The notes beneath the pieces were generated by a model. The model was not told where the DNA came from and searched no databases. It saw nothing but the letters and a program-made list of their open reading frames with translations. DNA of 64,000 bases from Bacteroidota bacterium (GTDB lineage Bacteria; Bacteroidota; Bacteroidia; Sphingobacteriales; Sphingobacteriaceae). Made by a program: the position numbers and the translations under genes. Numbering within the stretch: the first letter of the stretch is position 1; each line of letters opens with the position of its first letter. Where the stretch lies: NCBI GenBank assembly GCA_026224775.1, contig JAMFRP010000038.1, positions 62,001-126,000 on the forward strand, written 5' to 3'. Positions 36,391-45,712 of this stretch are shown here, piece by piece.

Positions 36391-37581
36391 ATGTACAACA
36401 CCTTAAAACCCGTTTTGCAGCAGGAACTTGCCGAGATTGAAAAAGCCGGGCTATACAAACGCGAACGCATTATTACTTCGCCGCAAGGCGCTGATATTAC
36501 CGTGCAGGGCGGCAAAGAAGTGATAAACTTTTGCGCCAATAATTACCTTGGCCTGTCATCAAGCCCAAAAGTTATCGAGGCTGCTAAAGCGGTGATGGAT
36601 ACGCATGGTTACGGCCTTTCGTCTGTACGTTTTATTTGCGGAACGCAGGATATACATAAAGAACTGGAACAAAAGATAGCCGAATTTTTAGGCACTGAAG
36701 ATACCATACTTTATGCCGCGGCATTTGATGCAAACGGCGGTGTTTTTGAACCTTTGTTCAATGAGCAGGATGCTATCATATCAGACGAACTGAACCATGC
36801 ATCTATCATAGATGGGGTACGCCTATGCAAAGCCCAACGCCAACGTTACAAACACGATGACATGGCTGATCTGGAAGAAAAGCTAAAAATAACAGCCGAT
36901 TGCCGTCACCGTATTATTGTTACCGATGGTGCATTCAGCATGGATGGAACCATTGCCCAGCTGGATAAAATTTGTGAACTGGCCGAAAAGTATAATGCTT
37001 TGGTGATGATAGATGAGAGCCATTGCTCAGGTTTTATGGGTAAAACAGGTCGTGGCACGCATGAATATCATAACGTAATGGGTAAAATTGATATTATCAC
37101 CGGCACTTTAGGTAAGGCTTTAGGTGGTGCATCGGGTGGTTTTACCTCTGGTCGAAAAGAGATTATTGATATGCTGCGCCAGCGTTCACGCCCGTATTTA
37201 TTCTCCAATACGCTTGCCCCGGCAATTACAGGTGCTTCAATAGCGGTGTTGAATATGCTGAGTGAAACCACTGATCTACGTGATAAGCTGGAAAAAAACA
37301 CGCTCTACTTCCGCCAAAAAATGACTGAAGCGGGTTTCGACATCAAACCGGGTGTACACCCTATTGTACCGGTTATGCTTTATGATGCTAAATTAGCGCA
37401 GGAATTTGCCGCTAAAATGCTGGATGAAGGTATTTATGTTATCGGTTTCTATTACCCAGTAGTACCTCAAGGCAAGGCACGTATCCGTGTACAAATATCC
37501 GCCGCGCACGAACAGGAGCATTTAGATAAAGCCATTGCCGCATTTAGTAAGGTGGGTAAGGAATTAGGGGTGCTAAAATAA
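36391..37581 (+). CDS. kbl: Glycine C-acetyltransferase (2-amino-3-ketobutyrate CoA ligase)
   Basis: 396 residues from ATG at 36391 (MYNTLKPVLQQELAEIEKAG). PLP-dependent alpha-oxoamine synthase, with PLP Lys in ITGTLGKALGGASGG. Further matches are FCANNYLGLSS, SVRFICGTQDIHKELE and RSRPYLFSNTLAPAI, all as in E. coli Kbl. It cleaves 2-amino-3-ketobutyrate to glycine and acetyl-CoA in threonine degradation. The tdh partner is not in the window. Confidence 0.95.
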   Translation: MYNTLKPVLQQELAEIEKAGLYKRERIITSPQGADITVQGGKEVINFCANNYLGLSSSPKVIEAAKAVMDTHGYGLSSVRFICGTQDIHKELEQKIAEFLGTEDTILYAAAFDANGGVFEPLFNEQDAIISDELNHASIIDGVRLCKAQRQRYKHDDMADLEEKLKITADCRHRIIVTDGAFSMDGTIAQLDKICELAEKYNALVMIDESHCSGFMGKTGRGTHEYHNVMGKIDIITGTLGKALGGASGGFTSGRKEIIDMLRQRSRPYLFSNTLAPAITGASIAVLNMLSETTDLRDKLEKNTLYFRQKMTEAGFDIKPGVHPIVPVMLYDAKLAQEFAAKMLDEGIYVIGFYYPVVPQGKARIRVQISAAHEQEHLDKAIAAFSKVGKELGVLK

Positions 37582-37589
37582 TTTTTTGT

Positions 37590-37673
37590 GTCATTGCGAG
37601 CGATAGCGTGGCAATCGCGAACTTTGCATAATCGCCTTGTGTACGTGCGATTGCTTCGTACCTCGCAATGACA
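37590..37673. repeat. Palindromic repeat family A, copy 7 (hybrid arms)
   Basis: Left arm CATTGCGAGCGATAGCGTGG (first subtype), right arm CGATTGCTTCGTACCTCGCA (GAGG subtype). The outer 9-10 bases pair but the inner parts come from two subtypes. It lies between kbl and pheS. Confidence 0.8.
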
Positions 37674-37712
37674 ATAGTTTAATAATTTATATAAATTGCT
37701 TGTTTTAACATA

Positions 37713-38747
37713 ATGCAAGAAAAAATAGACCCATATACCGCTGAGATCAACGCTTTTTCACCGGCCAATGCTGATGAGCTGGAAACCTTCCGCATCAAAT
37801 TTTTAGGTACCAAAGGATTGATCAAAGATCTGTTCGAAGAATTTAAAACTGTTGGGCCTGAAGAGAAACGCATATTCGGTAAAGTACTTAACCAGTTTAA
37901 ACAACTGGCTGAAGCGAAATATACTGAGTTAAAAGAGACTATAGACTCAGGGCCAAAGACTCAGGACCAAGATAAAGATCTTACCCTTCCGGGCGATGGT
38001 TTAAACCTTGGCTCCCGTCATCCGCTTACTTTGGTGCGTAACGAAATCATCGATATTTATAAAAGATTAGGTTTCGTAGTTGCCGAAGGCCCTGAGATTG
38101 AAGATGATTGGCATAACTTCTCTGCGCTTAACTTTCCTGAAGAGCATCCCGCACGTGATATGCAGGATACTTTCTTCATTAAAAAGAATAGTGGCCAGGA
38201 TGATATCGCTTTGCGTACACATACCTCATCGGTTCAGGTGCGCATGATGGAGATGGGCAAACCGCCGTTCCGCGCTATTATGCCGGGCAGGGTTTACCGT
38301 AACGAGGCCATTTCAGCACGCGCCCACTGCTTTTTTCACCAGGTAGAAGGTTTGTATGTAGATGAAAATGTGTCGTTTGCTGATTTAAAGCAGACGCTAT
38401 ACCATTTCGTACAAGAACTTTATGGTGAAGGTACCAAAGTTCGTTTCAGGCCATCGTACTTCCCATTCACCGAGCCATCGGCAGAAATGGATATTTCCTG
38501 TACCATTTGTAAAGGCGCAGGTTGCAACATGTGTAAATACACTGGTTGGGTTGAGATTTTAGGCTGCGGCATGGTTGATCCTAATGTATTGGAAAACTGC
38601 GGCATAGATAGCAAGAAATTCACCGGCTTCGCTTTCGGCATGGGTATAGAAAGAATTGCCAACTTAAAATATGTTATACGTGATTTGCGTTTATTCTCTG
38701 AGAACGATGTTCGTTTCTTAAAACAATTCCAAACAGAGATAATATGA
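37713..38747 (+). CDS. pheS: Phenylalanyl-tRNA synthetase alpha subunit
   Basis: 344 residues. Class II motif 2 RVYRNEAISARAHCFFHQVE and motif 3 FGMGIERIANLKYVI are present, as is the DLTLPGDGLNLGSRHPL entry into the catalytic domain. An N-terminal coiled coil (~1-90) binds tRNA. CTICKGAGCNMC, with its two CxxC pairs, is seen in a subset of PheS. Its TGA overlaps the next start codon by 4 bp. Confidence 0.96.
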   Translation: MQEKIDPYTAEINAFSPANADELETFRIKFLGTKGLIKDLFEEFKTVGPEEKRIFGKVLNQFKQLAEAKYTELKETIDSGPKTQDQDKDLTLPGDGLNLGSRHPLTLVRNEIIDIYKRLGFVVAEGPEIEDDWHNFSALNFPEEHPARDMQDTFFIKKNSGQDDIALRTHTSSVQVRMMEMGKPPFRAIMPGRVYRNEAISARAHCFFHQVEGLYVDENVSFADLKQTLYHFVQELYGEGTKVRFRPSYFPFTEPSAEMDISCTICKGAGCNMCKYTGWVEILGCGMVDPNVLENCGIDSKKFTGFAFGMGIERIANLKYVIRDLRLFSENDVRFLKQFQTEII

Positions 38748-39157
38748 AGTTAATTTACGCATTTGCTGCTATAGCCGTGCTGTTTTCATCATGCGGTAAA
38801 AACTCCGACCCCATTCCAAATGTGGCCGTAAATTTTGAAGCCCCGTTAACAGATCCCCGCCTGGCGGGACTTACAGCGGGTGGCGGTGTAGTATTTTTGG
38901 CGAATTATGGCGTAGCTGGCATAATCCTGTATCATGAGCCCGATGGCAGTTATGCAGCTTATGACCGTTGCAGCAGTTATAAACCCGAAAATAAATGTGC
39001 CGTAACGCTTGATTCTGACCACTTAACCGTTACCGACCCTTGCAGCGGATCAGTGTTTTCGCTGGCCGATGGTAGTCCTGTTAAGGCTCCTGCAACGTAT
39101 TCGCTTAAATCATATTATGTAACTGTCGCTAATTATGAGATATTTGTATCAAACTGA
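38744..39157 (+). CDS. Rieske-fold-like lipoprotein lacking cluster ligands
   Basis: 137 residues with a lipobox (AVLFSSC, Cys17). The mature part follows the plan of small Rieske-like proteins (PDGSYAAYDRCSS...NKCAV... DPCSGSVFSLADGSPVKAPA). The positions that should be Cys-x-His and Cys-x2-His instead read DRCSS and DPCSG, so the two His ligands are absent and no 2Fe-2S cluster is expected. It overlaps pheS by 4 bp and is 3 bp before a TetR gene. The function is unknown. Confidence 0.7.
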   Translation: MKLIYAFAAIAVLFSSCGKNSDPIPNVAVNFEAPLTDPRLAGLTAGGGVVFLANYGVAGIILYHEPDGSYAAYDRCSSYKPENKCAVTLDSDHLTVTDPCSGSVFSLADGSPVKAPATYSLKSYYVTVANYEIFVSN

Positions 39158-39160
39158 TGC

Positions 39161-39742
39161 ATGGAAGCTGATAAAATAAAGGAAAGTATTAAACGGGCTG
39201 CTCAGGAGCTCTTCAGAAAGTTCGGTTACCATAAAACCAGCGTTAACGAGATAGCTAAGAAAGCCAAGATTGCCAAAGCCACTATTTACAAGTATTTTGA
39301 TAGTAAAGAGGCTGTTCTGCATGCCCTGTTAATGGATTATATTAAAGTAAGTGTTGACGACCTGATACACGTTAACACCGCCGACATGGGCGAAGAAGCG
39401 CAGCTTAACAACCTAATCATGAAGACCTGCCGCCTTTCCTACACCATTTGCAACGAATTCATCGGCTGGGATTTCATTCGCGAATCCACTAACTCGCAGG
39501 AGTTCCTTAAAAGGTTATCAAACGAATTAGAGGACCTGCTGATCCATGCTTTTTCGCAGCTAAACGGCATCCGTAAGCATGAAGCCTATCTGCAAAAACT
39601 GCGTTTTTTGGTTAAATGCAGCAAGAGCATCGTTTTTAGCTTCGCTTTTACCTCCGTTAGCGATTCCGATATACGTAAAAACTTCGTATCCTTTCAAAAA
39701 GAGATACTCCCTTACCTGGTTAAGGCTGCCATTACTATTTAA
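39161..39742 (+). CDS. TetR/AcrR-family regulator
   Basis: 193 residues. The N-terminal HTH (residues ~8-55) is clear: FRKFGYHKTSVNEIAKKAKIAKATIYKYF. The C-terminal ligand domain is unassigned. It is the third gene after pheS and the lipoprotein (3-bp gap), with no promoter of its own visible. Confidence 0.9.
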   Translation: MEADKIKESIKRAAQELFRKFGYHKTSVNEIAKKAKIAKATIYKYFDSKEAVLHALLMDYIKVSVDDLIHVNTADMGEEAQLNNLIMKTCRLSYTICNEFIGWDFIRESTNSQEFLKRLSNELEDLLIHAFSQLNGIRKHEAYLQKLRFLVKCSKSIVFSFAFTSVSDSDIRKNFVSFQKEILPYLVKAAITI

Positions 39743-39900
39743 GCTGGGGTATACAGCTGACACACTAAGAGGTTATGTTAAGCGTTTAATTTTCATGCCT
39801 GATCACTTTATAATCCAATAAATTTCACCTGCTGACAAATCGCTGTCAGCACTATTACCAATTTAATTCCCGAAATTTGGAGGTACCGAACAACCACCGC

Positions 39901-40905
39901 ATGACACTATCACCCGCCGCCGTACACAAAAACATCTGGTTCGCTTTACTAATTGCACTTTGTATTATTTCTATTGGTTTATTCCTCATGCACAAAGCCG
40001 CCCCGCTTCATCAGGACGCAGTAGCCAGCGGTTTCCTGGTCGATATGGTGATCACCTTCCCGCTTGCATGGTATTTTTTGGTGATTCGTCCGCTTAAACT
40101 AAGCAAGTGGAGTATTCTGCTCGTTATAACCTGCTGCTGTACGGTAGCTTACCTTATCCTGCCCATTCATCAGCGCCACTATATTTTGCAGCTACGCGAA
40201 TTGATCGCCCTGCCCGAACTGGCTCTGCTCATTTACACCCTAAGCAAAATCAGGTACATCAGGCGCGAATACCGCCGGTTGCAAGCCACCCTGCCCGATG
40301 TAGCTTATAACTTGCACCAAAGTATGGCCACGGTAATGGGTAATACCGCCGCAATAAAAATAATCGCTTCAGAACTTACCATATTACGTTTCGGCCTTTT
40401 CTTCTGGAAGAAACAACCGACCGTAACCGCATCCCGCCGCTTCAGTATCCATCGAGAAATTGCTTATGTCGGCCTGTTCGCTGTAATCATATCTGTTTGC
40501 GCCATCGAGCTGGTAGCTTTCCACCTGTTCCTGCTACATTACAGTCACACCGCAGCATTAATCGTAACCATCCTTAGTGTGTATGGCACCTTATTCCTCA
40601 TCGGCGATTTCGCCGCCATCGTCCAAAGCCCGGTGCTTATCCTACAAGATCAACTACTACTCCGCACCGGCCTCCGCTGGCGCGTATTGGTCGATACCAG
40701 CAACATCACCTCCATCCAAAAAGTAACCGACAGCTTTGAACCCGCCCCTACCTGTTTCAACGGCGGCCTAATGAAAAACCGTGTAAACATCCTCTTCACC
40801 TTTACTCAACCCATACAAATAGAGCGCCTATACCGCAAACCCATCACCACCACCCAAATAGTAATGACCATTGATATGGCAGAAGAATTAATGGCGGTGA
40901 TTTAA
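39901..40905 (+). CDS. Polytopic membrane protein of unknown function
   Basis: 334 residues from ATG at 39901; a TTG 24 bp upstream would extend the frame but lies at a GGAGGT sequence that looks like part of a leader. About six membrane helices: two near residues 12-65, two near 70-110 and two near 185-245. Leu/Ile/His-rich loops are followed by a C-terminal soluble part (residues ~250-330). C-rich codon use toward the end. No family recognised. It overlaps the tail of the converging AraC gene by 4 bp. Confidence 0.65.
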   Translation: MTLSPAAVHKNIWFALLIALCIISIGLFLMHKAAPLHQDAVASGFLVDMVITFPLAWYFLVIRPLKLSKWSILLVITCCCTVAYLILPIHQRHYILQLRELIALPELALLIYTLSKIRYIRREYRRLQATLPDVAYNLHQSMATVMGNTAAIKIIASELTILRFGLFFWKKQPTVTASRRFSIHREIAYVGLFAVIISVCAIELVAFHLFLLHYSHTAALIVTILSVYGTLFLIGDFAAIVQSPVLILQDQLLLRTGLRWRVLVDTSNITSIQKVTDSFEPAPTCFNGGLMKNRVNILFTFTQPIQIERLYRKPITTTQIVMTIDMAEELMAVI

Positions 40906-41759
40906 GTCGTTACCGCAAATTTCAACACCCGTTTCCGTAAAACGGAAGGCCGCGATTTATGGTGATTATTAAAGTAATTAGATAAGTGGCTTTCATCAGT
41001 AAAGCCAAATTCGGCGGCTATCTGTTTCATATTAACCTGACCGCTATTTATCCGTTTTTCAATAAGTTTTGTGCGGTAGTTGTTGATATAATCACGGTAA
41101 GTTATCTCGAAATTTCGTTTAAAATAGCTGCTGAAATAACTTACGGATATGTTAAAATGCGCCGCTACATGCCGGGCCTGGTATTTTCGCGGATCATAAA
41201 TATTTTCGTGCAGGTATGAAATAAGCGCCTCCTTTTTAGGTAAGCCGTTATCTATGCAGTCATTAAGCTTTAAGGTAACTTCTTTTATCAGCCCAAAAAT
41301 TGATAGTAATTGCTGGTATATAAAAGGCGATGATGTTGGGTTTTTATATTTATTGTATAAAATAATATTGTCGATGGCTTTGTGCAGTATTGTTTTATAC
41401 GGTTCTTCAAACTCAAGTTTAATTTCTTTTAATAATTTTTGTCGCATCACCAGTTCGGGCACTATGGTAAAAGATTCATTAAAGGAGGTATGGGTTTGGT
41501 GTTTAAAATAGCTATCCGTAAACTTGATCATAATGAAGCGGGTAATCTCATTTATCCGGAAGTGATGTTGATCTTCCTGCGATATCACAAACAGATCGCC
41601 CGCGCTATAAGGCATGCGAATGTCATTTAGTACATGCACCCCATTACCAGAATAGATGTACACCAGCTCATAATAAGTATGCGCGTGAACAGGCAGGTGA
41701 TAAACCACCTCTTCAAAATCGCTCACTAGTAAGGTATCGTATTGCTTTAACCTGCTCAT
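40902..41759 (-). CDS. AraC-family transcriptional regulator
   Basis: 285 residues from Met at 41759 (MSRLKQYDTLLVSDFEEVVY). An N-terminal cupin-like sensor (HAHTYYELVYIYSGNGVHVLN) is followed by a C-terminal double HTH (RHVAAHFNISVSYFSSYFKR and MKQIAAEFGFTDESHLSNYF). It would sense a small molecule; target genes are not evident. Divergent from the Fur-like gene. Confidence 0.9.
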   Translation of the reverse strand: MSRLKQYDTLLVSDFEEVVYHLPVHAHTYYELVYIYSGNGVHVLNDIRMPYSAGDLFVISQEDQHHFRINEITRFIMIKFTDSYFKHQTHTSFNESFTIVPELVMRQKLLKEIKLEFEEPYKTILHKAIDNIILYNKYKNPTSSPFIYQQLLSIFGLIKEVTLKLNDCIDNGLPKKEALISYLHENIYDPRKYQARHVAAHFNISVSYFSSYFKRNFEITYRDYINNYRTKLIEKRINSGQVNMKQIAAEFGFTDESHLSNYFNNHHKSRPSVLRKRVLKFAVTT

Positions 41760-41854
41760 GATATAAATATACAAGTTAATATCAAATTAGTACAAGTGTA
41801 AGGTTAACAATAAGACTGAAATTTGTATATGTTCACTCATCAAATTTATAGCCC

Positions 41855-42220
41855 ATGACCACATATTATTATCAGCCGCTCCCCGATCTTCCAGAATCAC
41901 TGCTAGCCTATTTTAATCAGCAAGGCTATCCACTCTCACTCAAAAAAAAGTATATCATAGCGCAAATTTTAGCTTTAAACATCGATACAGATATTGACCT
42001 GTTGCTATACAAAATTAGCGCTTATTGCAGTAGCATAAGCCGCTCAAGTGTTTACCTGGTATTGCAATGGATGGTTGCTAATGATTTGGTAATAAAAACC
42101 GTTTATAACGATGACCTGAAAGTTTATTACAAAACGAATACTGAAAAGCTAATCAGCATAAATTTATCTCCACTGGCAGAGGCTGCCGATTTTGGGCCTC
42201 GCATCCACGCTCTTTTGTAA
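41855..42220 (+). CDS. Fur-type DNA-binding domain protein
   Basis: 121 residues. The central part follows the Fur winged helix (KKYIIAQILALNIDTDIDLL, then ISRSSVYLVLQWMVANDLVI, then DLKVYYKTN). Here ISRSSVYLVL stands in place of the Fur TVYRTL recognition helix. The protein ends before the metal-binding and dimerisation domain, which should follow at ~residue 90-140, so it is a Fur-like domain alone. Function and metal response are uncertain. Confidence 0.7.
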   Translation: MTTYYYQPLPDLPESLLAYFNQQGYPLSLKKKYIIAQILALNIDTDIDLLLYKISAYCSSISRSSVYLVLQWMVANDLVIKTVYNDDLKVYYKTNTEKLISINLSPLAEAADFGPRIHALL

Positions 42221-42241
42221 CGGGTATTTAAAGAGTTACGT

Positions 42242-42616
42242 TTATACGTTCACGCTCTCGTCCAGGTACTTTTGTGTAAGATTTATCAATTCATCTATAT
42301 CAAAAGGTTTAGCCAGATAGGCATCGGCCAAACTGTAACGGGCCACGTTAGCGATATTCAAATCCGCCGACATCATAATGATAGGGATTTTTTTAGTATG
42401 AGGATCTGTTTTAAGGGCAAGGCACAGGTCGCCACCCAATTTTTTGTGCAGCCAGTGATCAAGGATAATAAGATCGGGTGCCAACGCGTAAACTTCGCTG
42501 GTCTCCAGTGCTTCGGGAGTGCTCATTACGTGGATATTCATGCCTGCCAATATCAGCTCAATCGTTTCCAAAATACCAGGATCATCTTCAATAATTAGCA
42601 CCGTCTTTTTTATCAT
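42242..42616 (-). CDS. Single-domain response regulator
   Basis: 124 residues, a stand-alone receiver domain: acidic pocket ED at residues 10-11, phospho-acceptor Asp53 in LIILDHW, and the conserved Lys in AKPFD. It lacks an output domain, so it may pass phosphate on or sit in a chemotaxis- or sensor-kinase-linked relay. No kinase gene adjoins it. Confidence 0.92.
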   Translation of the reverse strand: MIKKTVLIIEDDPGILETIELILAGMNIHVMSTPEALETSEVYALAPDLIILDHWLHKKLGGDLCLALKTDPHTKKIPIIMMSADLNIANVARYSLADAYLAKPFDIDELINLTQKYLDESVNV

Positions 42617-42794
42617 ACTTTTATCATACTGTTAATCATTAATTAATAGACTGATTTCTGCGGTATTTATTGTGCCACAGGTTCAGTTAACACAATTACT
42701 CCATATATGTTTGCCGTAATATGTAAATACCATCATACATTTAACTAAAATGCAATAGTTGTTTTTATAACTAAATGCATTAACTACAGCATCA

Positions 42795-42905
42795 GGTATT
42801 GGAAGCCTGCCTGCGGTAGGCAGGGGTTTGGCCCGACGGAGGAATGCCGTAGCGCAGCGGAGCACTGCAAGGCCCGCCCCAATTCCATCAGCGGGAATGC
42901 CCAAA
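42795..42905. repeat. GC-rich intergenic element with CCTGCCT-GCGGT-AGGCAGG hairpin
   Basis: A GC-rich insert in AT-rich DNA. It has a 7-bp stem hairpin at about 42805-42823, then a segment (GGCCCGACGGAGGAATGCCG and onward) running to CGCCCCAATTCC. It resembles a mobile intergenic element, but there is no second copy in the window. It stands just upstream of the metE riboswitch region. Confidence 0.4.
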
Positions 42906-42987
42906 AAATCAATCCGCATAAAACTCATTCCTATTACTTATCTTTACACCCGATGTAAGTTCTTTACTTTATTTCTTCATCAACCGG

Positions 42988-43160
42988 TATAGGTTTTACT
43001 TAATTGTAGATTAATAGGGAATCGTGTGTAAATCACGAGCTGTCGCGCAACTGTAAGTAACATACAAGGTTTTTGCCAATAATTGTCCACTGTCCGTTAG
43101 CTAACGGATGGGAAGGGCGGCAAAAATGTTACAAAGTCAGGAGACCTGCCATATATTGAA
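42988..43160 (+). promoter_or_regulatory. Cobalamin riboswitch upstream of metE
   Basis: Conserved core GGGAATCGTGTGTAAATCAC, followed by GAGCTGTCGCGCAACTGTAA, then a variable stem and the 3' signature AGTCAGGAGACCTGCC (43135-43150). This is the cobalamin aptamer core with its canonical order. It should turn off metE when B12 is available and the B12-dependent MetH can act. About 180 bp of expression-platform DNA separates it from the start codon. Confidence 0.9.
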
Positions 43161-43338
43161 TTGACAATGCTTTCGCGGAATGAAGCTTTTGGTCAGGTTA
43201 TGGTTTGTTTTTATTGGGTACGGATAACTCCACCCTTCCCCATTCCACATACCTCCCACTCTCTTCATCCACAGGCATTTTATTGAAGTTTAGCTAAAGG
43301 GCTTTTAACAGGTTTAATTTATTTAATCATTAAAAGAA

Positions 43339-45660
43339 ATGCTAACACAAAATTTGGGCTACCCGCGCATTGGTAGTCAGCGTGAGCTAAAAAAGATCTG
43401 CGAAAACTATTGGGCAGGCAAAACCGCGTACAGCAATGTATTGCAGGTAGGAAAAAACATCCGCCACGAAAACTGGCAGATACAAAAAGATGCAGGTATC
43501 GACTTGATCCCATCAAACGATTTCTCGTTTTATGACCATGTATTGGATCATTCGCTGATGTTTAGCGCTATACCGCAGCGTTATTACGATGTGATCCACA
43601 CCAAAGGCAATACCGAACTTGACCTGTACTTTGCTATGGCCCGTGGCTATCAAAAGGATGGACTGGACATTACCGCCATGGAAATGACCAAATGGTTTGA
43701 TACCAATTACCATTACATAGTGCCTGAGTTTTATAAAGATCAGCAGTTCAAATTGTTCAGCACCAAAATAATTGATGAATTTTATGAGGCCAAGCAATTA
43801 GGCATCATCACCAAACCAGTTTTGATTGGCCCGATAACCTACCTGTTATTAGGCAAAGAGAAAGAAACTGGTTTTGATAAAATAGACCTGATTAAAAACC
43901 TGTTACCGGTTTATGTGGATATTCTTAAAAAACTACAGGACTTAAAAGCCGAATGGATCCAGCTTGACGAGCCTTTCCTGGCTTTGGATCTGGATGAGAA
44001 AACCCAGCAAATCTACCGCGACACCTACAAATACCTACGAAAAACATTCCCGAATTTAAAATTTGTTCTATCTACTTACTTCGAGCGTTTGGGTAACAAT
44101 ATCGAGCTGGCTACCTCACTGCCGCTTGATGCCCTGCATGTTGATTTAGTACGCGCGCCGCAGCAATTAGATGAAGTAATTACCCATTTGCACGCTGATA
44201 CCGTCCTGTCATTAGGTTTGGTTGATGGCCGTAACATCTGGAAAAACGACTTTGAAGCCTCACTTGCCATCATCAAAAAAGCAAAAGAAAAACTGGGCAC
44301 TGACCGTGTTTGGATAGCTCCATCATGCTCATTGATTCACTCGCCTTGCGATTTGAAAAATGAGACCAACGAAGCGGTTTTAACTCCCGAAATTAAACAA
44401 TGGCTAGCCTTCGCTAAACAAAAAGTGAGCGAAATAGTAACGCTTAAACATTTGGCTGGCGATAACTCGGGCGTTAGTCACCAGTATCAATTAGCCGAAA
44501 ATCAGCATGCAAATGCTACTCGCCGCAGTTCGGCGCTGATACATAATCCTGAAGTAAAAACCAGGGTAAGCAAAATAACTACTGCTGATGCAAGCCGTTT
44601 AAACGCCTTCCCGGTGCGTAAACAGTTACAGCAGCAGTTATTAAACCTGCCATTGTTTGCTACTACCACTATCGGCTCTTTCCCGCAAACTAAGGAAGTG
44701 CGCAGCTGGCGTGCCCAATTGAAAAAAGGCGATATAACAGAAGCAGAGTACAACACACTCATCGAAGAAGAAACCCAAAAAGCTGTAAAATGGCAGGAAG
44801 AAATCGACCTGGATGTTTTAGTACACGGCGAATTTGAGCGTAACGACATGGTCGAATATTTCGGCGAGCAATTGGCCGGATTTACCTTTACCGCTAATGG
44901 TTGGGTGCAAAGCTACGGCAGCCGCTGTGTTAAGCCACCGATTATTTATGGTGATGTATCTCGCCCCGTGGCCATGACGGTTAAGTGGTCGGCCTATGCG
45001 CAATCGCTTACTGATAAATGGATGAAGGGCATGTTAACCGGCCCGGTAACCATCCTGCAATGGTCGTTTGTGCGGAATGACCAACCACGTTCAGAAACCT
45101 GTACGCAGATTGCTTTAGCTATCCGCGATGAAGTGGTTGATTTGGAAACCGCAGGTATTAAAATTATCCAGATTGATGAACCCGCCATCCGCGAAGGCCT
45201 GCCTTTACGTAAACAGGATTGGGCAACCTACCTCGACTGGGCGGTGAAAGCTTTCCGCATATCCGCCAGTGGCGTACAGGACGATACCCAGATCCACACC
45301 CATATGTGCTATTCGGAGTTTAACGACATCATCCAGAATATTGCCGATATGGATGCCGATGTAATCACAATCGAAACTTCCCGCTCGCAAATGGAGCTGC
45401 TGGATGTATTTGCTGATTTTAAATACCCCAACGAGATTGGCCCCGGTGTGTATGACATCCACTCGCCGCGTGTACCTAACTCGGCAGAGATGGTCGACTT
45501 GCTTAAAAAAGCCAAAGCAGTTATCCCTGATCAGCAGCTTTGGGTTAACCCCGATTGCGGACTTAAAACCCGCGGCTGGGACGAAACCAAGAAAGCCCTG
45601 ATTGAGATGGTATCAGCCGCCAAAGAAATGCGTGCCGCAGTTACCGAAACCATCAGCTAA
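43339..45660 (+). CDS. metE: Cobalamin-independent methionine synthase
   Basis: 773 residues, a two-barrel enzyme that transfers methyl from 5-methyltetrahydropteroyltriglutamate to homocysteine. The C-terminal zinc site is in HTHMCYSEFND (His and Cys) and VNPDCGLKTRGW (Cys). N-terminal NLGYPRIGSQRELKK is intact. Full length. The riboswitch upstream implies repression by cobalamin. Confidence 0.97.
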   Translation: MLTQNLGYPRIGSQRELKKICENYWAGKTAYSNVLQVGKNIRHENWQIQKDAGIDLIPSNDFSFYDHVLDHSLMFSAIPQRYYDVIHTKGNTELDLYFAMARGYQKDGLDITAMEMTKWFDTNYHYIVPEFYKDQQFKLFSTKIIDEFYEAKQLGIITKPVLIGPITYLLLGKEKETGFDKIDLIKNLLPVYVDILKKLQDLKAEWIQLDEPFLALDLDEKTQQIYRDTYKYLRKTFPNLKFVLSTYFERLGNNIELATSLPLDALHVDLVRAPQQLDEVITHLHADTVLSLGLVDGRNIWKNDFEASLAIIKKAKEKLGTDRVWIAPSCSLIHSPCDLKNETNEAVLTPEIKQWLAFAKQKVSEIVTLKHLAGDNSGVSHQYQLAENQHANATRRSSALIHNPEVKTRVSKITTADASRLNAFPVRKQLQQQLLNLPLFATTTIGSFPQTKEVRSWRAQLKKGDITEAEYNTLIEEETQKAVKWQEEIDLDVLVHGEFERNDMVEYFGEQLAGFTFTANGWVQSYGSRCVKPPIIYGDVSRPVAMTVKWSAYAQSLTDKWMKGMLTGPVTILQWSFVRNDQPRSETCTQIALAIRDEVVDLETAGIKIIQIDEPAIREGLPLRKQDWATYLDWAVKAFRISASGVQDDTQIHTHMCYSEFNDIIQNIADMDADVITIETSRSQMELLDVFADFKYPNEIGPGVYDIHSPRVPNSAEMVDLLKKAKAVIPDQQLWVNPDCGLKTRGWDETKKALIEMVSAAKEMRAAVTETIS

Positions 45661-45668
45661 ATTAACAT

Positions 45669-45699
45669 CAACAGGCAGGGATATTTCCTGCCTGTTTTA
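45669..45699 (+). terminator. Intrinsic terminator of metE
   Basis: ACAGGCAGG-7 bases-CCTGCCTGT followed by TTTAT. It ends metE about 8 bp after its stop codon and precedes the thioesterase gene by ~14 bp. Confidence 0.8.
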
Positions 45700-45712
45700 T
45701 TAAACTTGTATC

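Noticed and set aside
42683..42928. 81-codon minus-strand frame
   Set aside because: It is translated mostly from the GC-rich intergenic element and has no protein-like features.
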